Origin: an uncultured Verrucomicrobiota bacterium
Lineage (GTDB): Bacteria > Verrucomicrobiota > Verrucomicrobiia > Chthoniobacterales > SZAS-18
Direction: 5' to 3'
Length of the DNA: 7,137 nt
Assembly: GCA_937873255.1 (NCBI GenBank)
Contig: CALMVM010000272.1
Location: 1 to 7,137 of the forward strand
A program made the position numbers and the translations under genes. Positions 1 to 6,324 of the stretch are shown piece by piece (the stretch's first letter is position 1; each line of letters opens with the position of its first letter). The notes beneath the pieces are model-generated. The model did not search any database, was not told the DNA's origin, and was given only the letters and a program-made list of their open reading frames with translations.

Positions 1-365
1 GGCGCGACACGCTGCTGCCCAACGTCCTCGCCGAACGCCTCCCCGCCCGCGTGGCGCAGGCATTCGCGCGGCCCCTCGGCGATCCCCCCCGGCCGGTGCG
101 GCACTGCGGGCTGAAGGGGCTCGCCGCGTTGGAACGCACCCTGCGCCGTTGGACGCCCCAGCCCGCCGGCACGGAGGGTTATGTGAAAGCGGAGGTCACC
201 CTCGGCGGGGTCGATACGCGCGATCTGCATGGCAAGACGCTGGAAGCCCGTGCGGTGCCGGGATTGTTTTTCATCGGCGAGGCGGTGGACGTGACCGGCC
301 AGCTCGGCGGGTTCAATTTTCAATGGGCCTGGGCCAGCGGACACGCGGTGGGCGAGGTGGCGTGA
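1..365 (+). CDS. HI0933/YhiN-family FAD-dependent oxidoreductase, 3' end only
   Basis: This is the C-terminal part (about 120 residues, frame starting at base 3) of a flavoprotein cut by the left edge. Members of this family are usually about 400 residues, so roughly two thirds is missing. The hallmark is the closing FAD-binding segment at about 261-350, reading GLFFIGEAVDVTG followed by QLGGFNFQWAWASG. It matches the family signature of 'PGLFFxGEvlDvxGxxGGYNxQwAwxSG' near the C terminus. The upstream 'GGVDTRDLHGKTLEAR' is the usual segment just before it. Related proteins are annotated as NAD(P)/FAD-dependent or aminoacetone oxidase-like enzymes, but the physiological substrate is generally unknown. 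The stop is TGA at 363-365. The Lnt-like gene follows within about 50 bases on the same strand, so co-transcription is possible, but no functional link is evident. The family call is firm and the reaction is not. Confidence 0.88.
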   Translation, partial: RDTLLPNVLAERLPARVAQAFARPLGDPPRPVRHCGLKGLAALERTLRRWTPQPAGTEGYVKAEVTLGGVDTRDLHGKTLEARAVPGLFFIGEAVDVTGQLGGFNFQWAWASGHAVGEVA

Positions 366-416
366 GCAGTTCGGTCTCGCAAAAGGCGCGTGGGCGAGGG
401 TAATTTATTTTTCGCC

Positions 417-1805
417 ATGTCCTCCGTCCCCGTCGCGCTGTCGCCGCTCCCGGCATGGAGAGGGGTGTTGTATGCGGCGGGTGCGGTGGCGTGTTTTCAT
501 GCCGCCTACCTCCTGCCGGCCGGCGGTTTTTTGATCCTCGGCTACGTCGCCGGCCTGACCCAACTGGTCCGCCTCGCCACGCCGCGCTTTGCATTCTATG
601 CCGCCTTGCTTACCGCATTGCTCTGCGTCGCGCCTCAATCCGCTTTCTTCTACGGGATTTTCGGGCCGTTCGGGGTGGTGTTGTGGACGGTCCTGGCGTT
701 TTGGACGGCACTGTACGTCGCGCTGGCGCACGCGGTCTTCCGCCGCTGGCGAGGACCGGTCGCCGCCGTGCTCGCGGCGACGGTCTGGATGGGGCTGGAA
801 TATTTTCGCAGCGAACTCTATTACCTGCGTTTTTCCTGGCTGAACGTCGGCTACGCGCTGAGCGACGCGCCCGCGCAGATTTTCTTTTGGAAGCTTGGGA
901 TGTACGGCACCGGCTTCCTGGTGGCATTCCTGGCGGCCTGTCTGCTGGCGCGTGCCTACAAGACTGCGGCGGCGTTGGCATTGGCCGCCTTTGGCATTGG
1001 CACTCTCCACTTCGGCGCGGTCAACTCGCGGCTCCGCGTCGCTGGCGTGCAAATGGAGTCTCCATCCACCGACCGCCTGCTCACTAACCTCGACCATCTC
1101 GCCGCCGCGAACCCTGAATCCGACCTCCTCGTCGTCAGCGAATACACCTGCAACGGCCCGATCCCCGAAAAGGTGAAAGCGTGGTGCCGCGACCACCGGC
1201 GCTACCTCGTCATCGGCGGCGAGGACCCCGCACCCGGCGGCAACGGCGCTTACTATAATGCCGCGTTCGTCGTCGGGCCGGACGGCGGGATCGTCTTCAA
1301 ACAGGCCAAGAGCGTACCCATCCAATTCTTCAAGGACGGTCTGCCCGCGCCGGAGCAGCAGGTGTGGGATTCGCCTTGGGGCAGGCTCGGGATCTGCATC
1401 TGCTATGATCTGAGCTATCGGCGCGTCACGGACCGTTTGGTGGCGCTCGGCGCGCAGGCGCTCATCGTGCCAACGATGGACGTGGAAAGCTGGGGCCGCC
1501 GCGAACACGAACTCCACCGGCGCGTCGCCCGCGTGCGCGCGGCCGAGTATTGTCTGCCGATCTTTCGCGTGGCGAGTTCGGGGTTCTCGCAGGCCGTGGA
1601 TTGCGATGGATTTGAATCCGCCTCCGCCCCCTTCCCCGGTGATGAAGCCACTCTGACGGCCGATCTTGCCCTTGCGGAAGGCGCCCGGCCGCTCGACACC
1701 TGGCTCGCCCCGGCGACGAGCGTCGCGACGGCGGGGTGGCTGGGATTTCTGATTTTCAGCGCGGCGCGGCGGCGTTGGCGATCACGACGGGCGCGCCCCG
1801 TTTGA
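417..1805 (+). CDS. Lnt-like membrane protein: apolipoprotein N-acyltransferase-type carbon-nitrogen hydrolase
   Basis: From ATG 417 the product is 462 residues, against about 510 for E. coli Lnt. Residues 15-200 are strongly hydrophobic with about six membrane spans, and include the Lnt-type stretch with 'FSWLNVGYALSD' and 'LGMYGTGFLVAFLAA'. Residues 205-420 form a nitrilase-superfamily domain, then one last span (about 438-449) and an Arg-rich tail. Expected catalytic residues are Glu242 (VVSEYTC), a Lys in FKQAKSVP (Lys295 or Lys298; the alignment is ambiguous) and Cys329 (ICICYD). The segment after the nucleophile, with W, H, RVRAAEY, P and R, also fits Lnt. Lnt transfers an acyl chain from phospholipid to the N-terminal Cys of lipoproteins in the inner membrane. 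Oddities are CYD where Lnt usually has CYE, and a short loop between the Lys and Cys motifs. It could be the housekeeping Lnt or a divergent paralogue. GTG 390 is an alternative start (471 residues); I prefer 417 because the hydrophobic N terminus starts soon after it. Confidence 0.85.
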   Translation: MSSVPVALSPLPAWRGVLYAAGAVACFHAAYLLPAGGFLILGYVAGLTQLVRLATPRFAFYAALLTALLCVAPQSAFFYGIFGPFGVVLWTVLAFWTALYVALAHAVFRRWRGPVAAVLAATVWMGLEYFRSELYYLRFSWLNVGYALSDAPAQIFFWKLGMYGTGFLVAFLAACLLARAYKTAAALALAAFGIGTLHFGAVNSRLRVAGVQMESPSTDRLLTNLDHLAAANPESDLLVVSEYTCNGPIPEKVKAWCRDHRRYLVIGGEDPAPGGNGAYYNAAFVVGPDGGIVFKQAKSVPIQFFKDGLPAPEQQVWDSPWGRLGICICYDLSYRRVTDRLVALGAQALIVPTMDVESWGRREHELHRRVARVRAAEYCLPIFRVASSGFSQAVDCDGFESASAPFPGDEATLTADLALAEGARPLDTWLAPATSVATAGWLGFLIFSAARRRWRSRRARPV

Positions 1806-1906
1806 GCCCACGCAGCTCGATGGCATCGTTCAACACGATGGGACGGTGCATTTTATCGATGGGATTCGGCGGAGGTTTCGTTCTATAACCTCTTGCAAGC
1901 CTCTCC

Positions 1907-2914
1907 ATGAACCTCCGCTCCCTCCGTCTCGCCCACTCGGCCGTCTGCTGGCCCGCGCGCGTCGTCACCGCCGACGAACTCGACGCGCGCCTCGGCCTGC
2001 CCGCCGGCTGGACCGCCGAAAAAACCGGCGTGCTCCGACGACACTTCATCGAATCCGGCCGCGACACCAACGCCACTCTCGGCGCGACGGCGGTCCGTCG
2101 GGTGCTCGACGCCGCCGGCCTGGATTTCAACGCCGTCGATCTGCTCATCAACGCGAGCGGCTCGATCCAGCAACCGATCCCCTGCACGGCGGCTCTCACG
2201 CAACGCGAACTCGGCGAATCGGCCGCGTCCGGCGGAGTGCCCTGCCTCGACCTCAACGCCACCTGCCTGAGCTTCCCGCTCGCCCTCGAATTCGCCGGCG
2301 CGTGGCTGTTGGCGCGCGGCGGCGGACGCGTGCTGATCGTTTCCTCCGAGATCGCCAGCCAGGGCGTCGATTGGGACGACCCGAACTCGGCCTGCCTGTT
2401 TGGCGACGGCGCGGCGGCGTTCCTGCTCGAACACGCCCCGGACGCAACGGGCGGCCTGCTGGCGAGCCGGTTCGAGACGTACAGCGAGGGCGCGGAACAC
2501 TGCGAGGTGCGCGGCGGCGCACAGGCACACCCGCCGTGGACATACACGAAAGCGCGGCACCGGGATTTCGTCTTCAAGATGGATGGCCCGGCGGTCCATC
2601 GTCTGGCGGCCAAACGCCTTCCCGGCCTGGTGGAACGCTGCCTCGCCGACGCCGGGCTTTCCATTGAGGACCTCGCGGCAGTCGTTCCGCATCAGGCCGG
2701 GATCACCCCGATGCGCCTGATCGAGCGCCGCCTCGGGCTCGCGCCGGGAAAGATGATCTTCACGCTGGCGGACCACGGCAACCTCATCGCGGCGTCGATT
2801 CCGACCGCGCTCCACCTCGCGCGAGAACGCGGCCTCGTGCAACCCGGCGACCGCGTGCTGCTGCTCGGCACGGCGGCCGGATATTCGCAGGGCGCGGTGG
2901 TGTGGCAATTGTGA
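1907..2914 (+). CDS. 3-oxoacyl-ACP synthase III family (FabH/OleA-like) ketosynthase
   Basis: This is a 335-residue thiolase-fold condensing enzyme of normal length for the family. The N-terminal 'WTAEKTGVLRRHF' (about 35-47) corresponds to the FabH 'EWIxxRTGIxxRR' region. The catalytic triad is intact: Cys120 in DLNATCLSF, His262 in VPHQAG and Asn292 in HGNLIAAS. The 'FGDGAAAFLLE' motif lies at about 165-175 and a glycine-rich end, LLLGTAAGYSQGA, at 318-330. Such enzymes perform decarboxylative (FabH) or non-decarboxylative (OleA) Claisen condensation of acyl thioesters in the cytoplasm. PHQAGIT in place of FabH's usual PHQANxR suggests it is not the housekeeping FabH, because the altered residues lie where FabH contacts its ACP/CoA partner. 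The start is fixed by an in-frame TAA at 1886-1888, which leaves 1907 as the first usable ATG; no Shine-Dalgarno is close by. Its stop overlaps a GTG of the next gene (GTGA at 2911-2914). The family is firm; substrate chain length and partner are unknown. Confidence 0.92.
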   Translation: MNLRSLRLAHSAVCWPARVVTADELDARLGLPAGWTAEKTGVLRRHFIESGRDTNATLGATAVRRVLDAAGLDFNAVDLLINASGSIQQPIPCTAALTQRELGESAASGGVPCLDLNATCLSFPLALEFAGAWLLARGGGRVLIVSSEIASQGVDWDDPNSACLFGDGAAAFLLEHAPDATGGLLASRFETYSEGAEHCEVRGGAQAHPPWTYTKARHRDFVFKMDGPAVHRLAAKRLPGLVERCLADAGLSIEDLAAVVPHQAGITPMRLIERRLGLAPGKMIFTLADHGNLIAASIPTALHLARERGLVQPGDRVLLLGTAAGYSQGAVVWQL

Positions 2915-2925
2915 CCGACCCGGGC

Positions 2926-3936
2926 ATGCATCGGCGAAAAGTGTTGGTAACGGGGGCAACCGGTTTCCTCGGCGGCGCGGTCTGCGCGGACCTGCGCGCG
3001 GCGGGCGGCTGGGAAGTGACCGCCACCGGACGCAACGCCGCTAAAGGCACGCGACTCCCGACGGATCGTTTCGTGCCGGCCGATCTTGCGGAACCCGGGG
3101 CCGCCGCCGAACTCACGCGCGGCCAGGATGCCGTGATCCATTGCGCCGCGCTCGCGTCGCCTTGGGGAAGGCCGGCGGAATTCGAGCGCGCCAACATCAC
3201 CGCCACCGCCGCGCTGCTCGACGCCGCCGTCGGCGCGGGCGTGCGGCGGTTTGTTCACATTTCGACCCCAAGCATCTACGGCGAGCACGTCCACCGCGAA
3301 AACCTCACGGAAACGAGTCCCCTGCCCACGCGTCCGATCAACGAATACGCCCGCACCAAGCTCGCCGCCGAACGCCTCGTGCTCGCCGCCCGCGGCCGTT
3401 TGGAAATCGTCGTACTGCGTCCGCATGCCCTCATCGGGGTTGACGACACGACGCTGCTGCCCCGGCTCGTACGCGCGGCGGGGGACGGGAAATTACGCGT
3501 CATCGGCGACGGCCGCGCGCGCACGGACCTGACGTGCGTGGAAAACGCCGCGCTCGCCTGCCGCCTCGCGCTCGAAGCGGACGCCGGCCGCGTCGCGGGC
3601 GAAGCTTTCAACATCACCAACGGCGAGCCGACCCGGTTGTGGGATTCCCTCGCGCAGTTCCTCGAAGCCGCCGGCCTGCCGACGCCACACGGGCGGGTGC
3701 CGTTCGCGCTGGTATGGGCGGGAGCGGCGTTGACGGAAACTTGGTCGCGGTTCGTCTCGGGAAAGGAGCCGGTGCTGACCCGCTACGGGGCCGGGGTGCT
3801 GGCGTTTTCACAGACGTTCGACATCGGCAAGGCGCGCCGGTTGTTGGACTACCAGCCGACGTTGCCGCTCGCGGAAGGACTCGCGCGCGTGGGGCACTCG
3901 TGGCGCGAACGGCGGAAAGAGACTGACCGATCATGA
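2926..3936 (+). CDS. NAD(P)-dependent extended SDR, 3beta-HSD/OleD-like oxidoreductase
   Basis: From ATG 2926 the protein is 336 residues, typical for an extended short-chain dehydrogenase. It opens with the Rossmann motif VLVTGATGFLGG (6-17), then DxA-type Asp53 (PADLAEP), IHCAALASPWG, the active-site strand HISTPSIYG (111-119) and the catalytic pair Tyr141-Lys145 (YARTK). A central RPHALIG, LLPRLVRAA and a late 'FNITNGEP' follow. The STPS signature and the C-terminal half resemble 3beta-hydroxysteroid dehydrogenase-type enzymes, including OleD, which reduces the beta-keto acid made by OleA. Placed directly behind a ketosynthase, reduction of a beta-keto acyl product is the likeliest role (inference). 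GTG 2911 overlaps the upstream stop and would add five residues; GTG 2902 is also open. I chose ATG 2926 because it puts the first beta strand at residue 5, as is usual. Nucleotide-sugar epimerase activity is an alternative but fits the motifs less well. Confidence 0.9.
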   Translation: MHRRKVLVTGATGFLGGAVCADLRAAGGWEVTATGRNAAKGTRLPTDRFVPADLAEPGAAAELTRGQDAVIHCAALASPWGRPAEFERANITATAALLDAAVGAGVRRFVHISTPSIYGEHVHRENLTETSPLPTRPINEYARTKLAAERLVLAARGRLEIVVLRPHALIGVDDTTLLPRLVRAAGDGKLRVIGDGRARTDLTCVENAALACRLALEADAGRVAGEAFNITNGEPTRLWDSLAQFLEAAGLPTPHGRVPFALVWAGAALTETWSRFVSGKEPVLTRYGAGVLAFSQTFDIGKARRLLDYQPTLPLAEGLARVGHSWRERRKETDRS

Positions 3937-3979
3937 CAACGCACATCGCCGGACAGGCTGCGCAGCAGTCGGTCGTCTC

Positions 3980-4092
3980 CAAGGTAGGGATGGCTCTCCG
4001 AGCCGTCCGTCGATTTCCCGACGAGGCGCAATATTCTCGCACCGATTTTCCAAGCGAATCGACGGACGGCTCGGAGAGCCATCCCTACCTTG
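3980..4092. repeat. Perfect 36-bp inverted repeat with 41-base spacer (REP-doublet/MITE-like palindrome)
   Basis: Bases 3980-4015 and 4057-4092 are exact reverse complements, separated by 4016-4056. Each arm is itself an imperfect palindrome. In the first, 3988-3996 pairs with 4000-4008 around the loop TCC (GGCTC/GAGCC core, one U-G position in RNA). The mirror copy spans 4064-4084 around GGA. Two small hairpins in opposite orientation, nested in one large hairpin, is the layout of REP doublets mobilised by RAYT transposases, or of a miniature element. I see no target-site duplication at the ends and no run of T after the second arm, so a classical intrinsic terminator is unlikely. It sits in the only wide gap of the gene set, between the SDR stop and the hydrolase start. 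A transcribed copy could fold into a very stable stem that stabilises upstream mRNA or damps downstream expression. The repeat is seen directly; its family is inferred. Confidence 0.93.
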
Positions 4093-4126
4093 TTTGGAAC
4101 GCCTGCGAGGTCATGCTATCCCACCG

Positions 4127-4978
4127 ATGAGTTCCCTCCTGGAAACCCACTTCTGGGCCATCGGAAGCTGTCGCGCTCCGAGTGCCCTCGCCGAACGCGG
4201 CCGTCCCTGGCGACCGATGAAGTTCCCCGCGCTCGCCGTGGCGCTGCGACATCCGGCGCACGGTTGGACCTTGTACGACACCGGGTATGATCCGCATTAT
4301 TTCGAGTGCCTGCGCGACTGGACCCACTGGCCGATCCGTTGGGCGCTGCCCGTCGAACTTCCGCCCGAACAACGCCTCGAACGCCGCGTGTCCGACGCCG
4401 GTTTACACTCAGACGATTTCCGACGCGTGATCGTCTCGCATTTCCATCTCGACCACATCGCGGGCCTGCATCTTTTTCCGCGCGCCGAACTCGTTTTTTC
4501 GGAGGATGCTTGGCATTCGGTCGAAAACCTTTCCGGCTGGCGGGCAATGAGGATGGTCTACCATCCGGCCGCCGTGGATCGCGCGCAGATCGTTGCGCGG
4601 GGCCGGGCGCTGCGTGCGGAAGACGCCCGACCCTGGAACGGGTTCCCGCTGACGTGGGACCTCTTTGGCGACGGTAGTCTGCGGCTGGTGGGGCTGCCCG
4701 GCCACGCGCGCGGGCAACTCGGCGCGGTGTTTCGACGCACCCCGGACGGAAAGGAAATTTGCCTCGTGTCCGACGCCTGCTGGACGCGTGGCAATTTGCA
4801 AGGCCGTGCGCCAATCAGACCGGCGCGTTTGTTGATGGACGATCCCGCTGCTTTCGACGACACGCTGCGGCGATTGGAAAAGTTTGCGTCGAACCACCCC
4901 GATACACTGCTCGTGCCGACGCACTGCGCGGAGACGGTCGCGGGTCTGCAAGCGGCGGAAACCTTCCCGCAATCATGA
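4127..4978 (+). CDS. MBL-fold metallo-hydrolase, AHL-lactonase-like
   Basis: The product is 283 residues from ATG 4127, in the usual range for lactonase-type members of the metallo-beta-lactamase superfamily. The dinuclear metal site looks complete: His105, His107, Asp109 and His110 (SHFHLDHIAG), His193 (LPGHARGQ), Asp216 (LVSDACW) and His266 (VPTHCAE). The N-terminal 'YDTGYDPHYF' corresponds to the conserved 'DTGxxP' strand of the AiiA-type group. There is no signal peptide, so it should be cytoplasmic. Family members hydrolyse lactones, thioesters or other esters. In this neighbourhood a pathway intermediate is a likelier substrate than a quorum signal (inference). Upstream lies the 36-bp palindrome. 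TTG 4094 is an open in-frame start but overlaps the end of the repeat arm region, so ATG is preferred; only a distant GAGG (4107-4110) precedes it. Its TGA overlaps the next gene's ATG (ATGA at 4975-4978). Confidence 0.9.
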   Translation: MSSLLETHFWAIGSCRAPSALAERGRPWRPMKFPALAVALRHPAHGWTLYDTGYDPHYFECLRDWTHWPIRWALPVELPPEQRLERRVSDAGLHSDDFRRVIVSHFHLDHIAGLHLFPRAELVFSEDAWHSVENLSGWRAMRMVYHPAAVDRAQIVARGRALRAEDARPWNGFPLTWDLFGDGSLRLVGLPGHARGQLGAVFRRTPDGKEICLVSDACWTRGNLQGRAPIRPARLLMDDPAAFDDTLRRLEKFASNHPDTLLVPTHCAETVAGLQAAETFPQS

Positions 4979-6324
4979 ACCGGTGTTTTATCCTGGGACA
5001 CTATCTCGCGGCGCGGCGACGGTTCACCGCGTTCGCCGACCGCGTCGCGCTGGAATCATGGCAGGCAGCGCGTCTCCGGCGGCATCTGTCGCTCATCGCC
5101 GCGCGGTCGCCTTTTTACCGGGAATGGTTTGACCAGCCCATGTGTGGGTCGCCGGCGCTCCTGTCCTCCTGGCCGCGCGTGGATAAGCGCACGATGACCG
5201 ATCACCTCGCCCGTTGGCTAACGCAATCCATGGACCTCGAGGCGGCGCGCCGGCTGACGACCCGAGCAGTCGCGACGCGGGAATTTCTGCGAGGCTTACC
5301 CAACGGTGTCACGGTCGGACTGTCCAGCGGGACGACGGGGCCGGCGGCAATGTTTTTCGTGTCCGCGCGCGAACGTGCCGCGTGGGCCGGATTGGCCCTT
5401 GCGAGGGTCATGCGCGAAATGTCCTTCCGCCGGCCGCGGCGCGTCGCGTTTTTACTGCGCGCGAACAGTCCGCTCTACGAGTCGGTCGGCAGCCGCGCGT
5501 TGCGTTTCGCGTACTTCGATTTGCAACGTCCCTTCCGCCAGCTTGCCGACGGATTGCAATCGTTCTCCCCGACGATAGTCGTCGCGCCACCGAGCATGTT
5601 GCGCCTCCTGGCGGCCGAGCGCACGGAATGCCGGTTGAACGTCTCGCCCGCGAGGGTCGTCGCGGTGGCAGAAGTCTTCGACGCCGACGACCGCGCAGCG
5701 GTGGAAGGCGCGTTCGGCGTGCGCGCGGAGGAAGTGTACCAGGCTTCAGAGGGTTTCCTTGCCGCGACGTGTCCGGCGGGCGCTTTGCATTGGAACGAGG
5801 ACGTGATTCACGTCGAGCGCGAGCCGCTCGGCGGCGGGCGTTATCATCCGGTGCTGACCGATTTCCGCCGCACGCTCCAGCCGGTGGTGCGCTATCGGCT
5901 GGATGACGTGATCTCGGATGAACCCGACGACTCGCCGCCGTGCGCGTGCGGTTCGGTGTTCCGGCGGGTCCGACGGATCGAGGGGCGCGGAGACGACAGC
6001 CTGCGTTTGCCGCGTGCGGACGGCGTGGGAGCCGGCATGCTGTTTCCCGATTTCGTGCGTCTGGCCGTATCGCGCGCGGCGGGCGATTCGCTGGAAGATT
6101 TCCGCGTGCGCCAGATCGATCCCCAATCGGTGGACGTTAGCTTGCAGCCGACGTTTCCGGAAGAGGAACGCGCGATGTTTCTCGACCGATTGGCAGACAT
6201 CTTGAAAGTGGATTGCGCGCGGGCGGGGTTGCTCCCACCGACGTTTCGTTGGGCAGAGTGGCCGGAGGAAAACAGCGACGCCCGCAAACGCCGCCGCATC
6301 ATCGGATTACCTGTCACGCGATGA
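4975..6324 (+). CDS. PaaK/F390-synthetase-related adenylate-forming enzyme
   Basis: This is a 449-residue protein of the ANL superfamily, close in length to phenylacetate-CoA ligase and F390-synthetase relatives. Its order of motifs is the phosphate-binding loop GLSSGTTGP (115-123), YQASEG (255-260; the aromatic-x-x-(S/T)-E motif that binds adenine/Mg-ATP), RYRLDD (306-311), a CACG pair (Cys323, Cys325) as in many PaaK-type enzymes, EGRGDD (336-341; hinge region) and a C-terminal basic ARKRRR with Lys438 as candidate catalytic lysine. The reaction would be ATP-dependent adenylation of a carboxylate, followed by transfer to CoA, a carrier protein or another acceptor; the substrate cannot be read from the sequence. 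The first 60 residues (helical, LRRHLSLIAARSPFYREWF) are the PaaK-type N terminus. Translation is coupled at both ends: its ATG overlaps the hydrolase stop, and its TGA overlaps the glycosyltransferase ATG (6321-6324). It is not of the OleC type. Confidence 0.9.
   Translation: MNRCFILGHYLAARRRFTAFADRVALESWQAARLRRHLSLIAARSPFYREWFDQPMCGSPALLSSWPRVDKRTMTDHLARWLTQSMDLEAARRLTTRAVATREFLRGLPNGVTVGLSSGTTGPAAMFFVSARERAAWAGLALARVMREMSFRRPRRVAFLLRANSPLYESVGSRALRFAYFDLQRPFRQLADGLQSFSPTIVVAPPSMLRLLAAERTECRLNVSPARVVAVAEVFDADDRAAVEGAFGVRAEEVYQASEGFLAATCPAGALHWNEDVIHVEREPLGGGRYHPVLTDFRRTLQPVVRYRLDDVISDEPDDSPPCACGSVFRRVRRIEGRGDDSLRLPRADGVGAGMLFPDFVRLAVSRAAGDSLEDFRVRQIDPQSVDVSLQPTFPEEERAMFLDRLADILKVDCARAGLLPPTFRWAEWPEENSDARKRRRIIGLPVTR

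Noticed and set aside
1756..1850. Short - strand frame of about 31 codons (ATG at 1850) across the end of the Lnt-like gene and the gap
   Set aside because: It has an acceptable start codon and fairly normal-looking codons, but no ribosome binding site, no known family, and it overlaps the coding end of the Lnt-like gene. There is not enough to call a gene.
1824..1854. Hairpin CATCGT/ACGATG with a later TTTT as a terminator of the Lnt-like gene
   Set aside because: The stem is only 6 bp with mixed GC, and the T run is short and about ten bases away from the stem.
1883..2959. Long open frame on the - strand (358 codons) opposite the ketosynthase, with similar ones at 405-1517 and 5892-6818
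   Set aside because: They lie antisense to genes with complete catalytic motifs, have Arg/Ala/Gly-rich low-information translations and show no recognisable domain. Long shadow frames are expected in GC-rich DNA.
3980..4092. Reading the palindrome as an intrinsic terminator
   Set aside because: The second arm is followed by GTTTGGAAC with no T tract, the spacer is 41 bases, and same-strand pathway genes continue immediately downstream.
3933..4130. 65-codon + strand frame starting at an ATGA overlap with the SDR stop
   Set aside because: Most of it is the inverted repeat; no domain is seen and it ends over the hydrolase start. I treat it as a relic or chance frame, discussed under findings.
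4759..4974. Upstream extension of the adenylating enzyme frame by 72 codons
   Set aside because: It overlaps the hydrolase coding region, including its metal-ligand Asp and His segment. The ATGA overlap at 4975 and the PaaK-type N terminus right after it support the later start.
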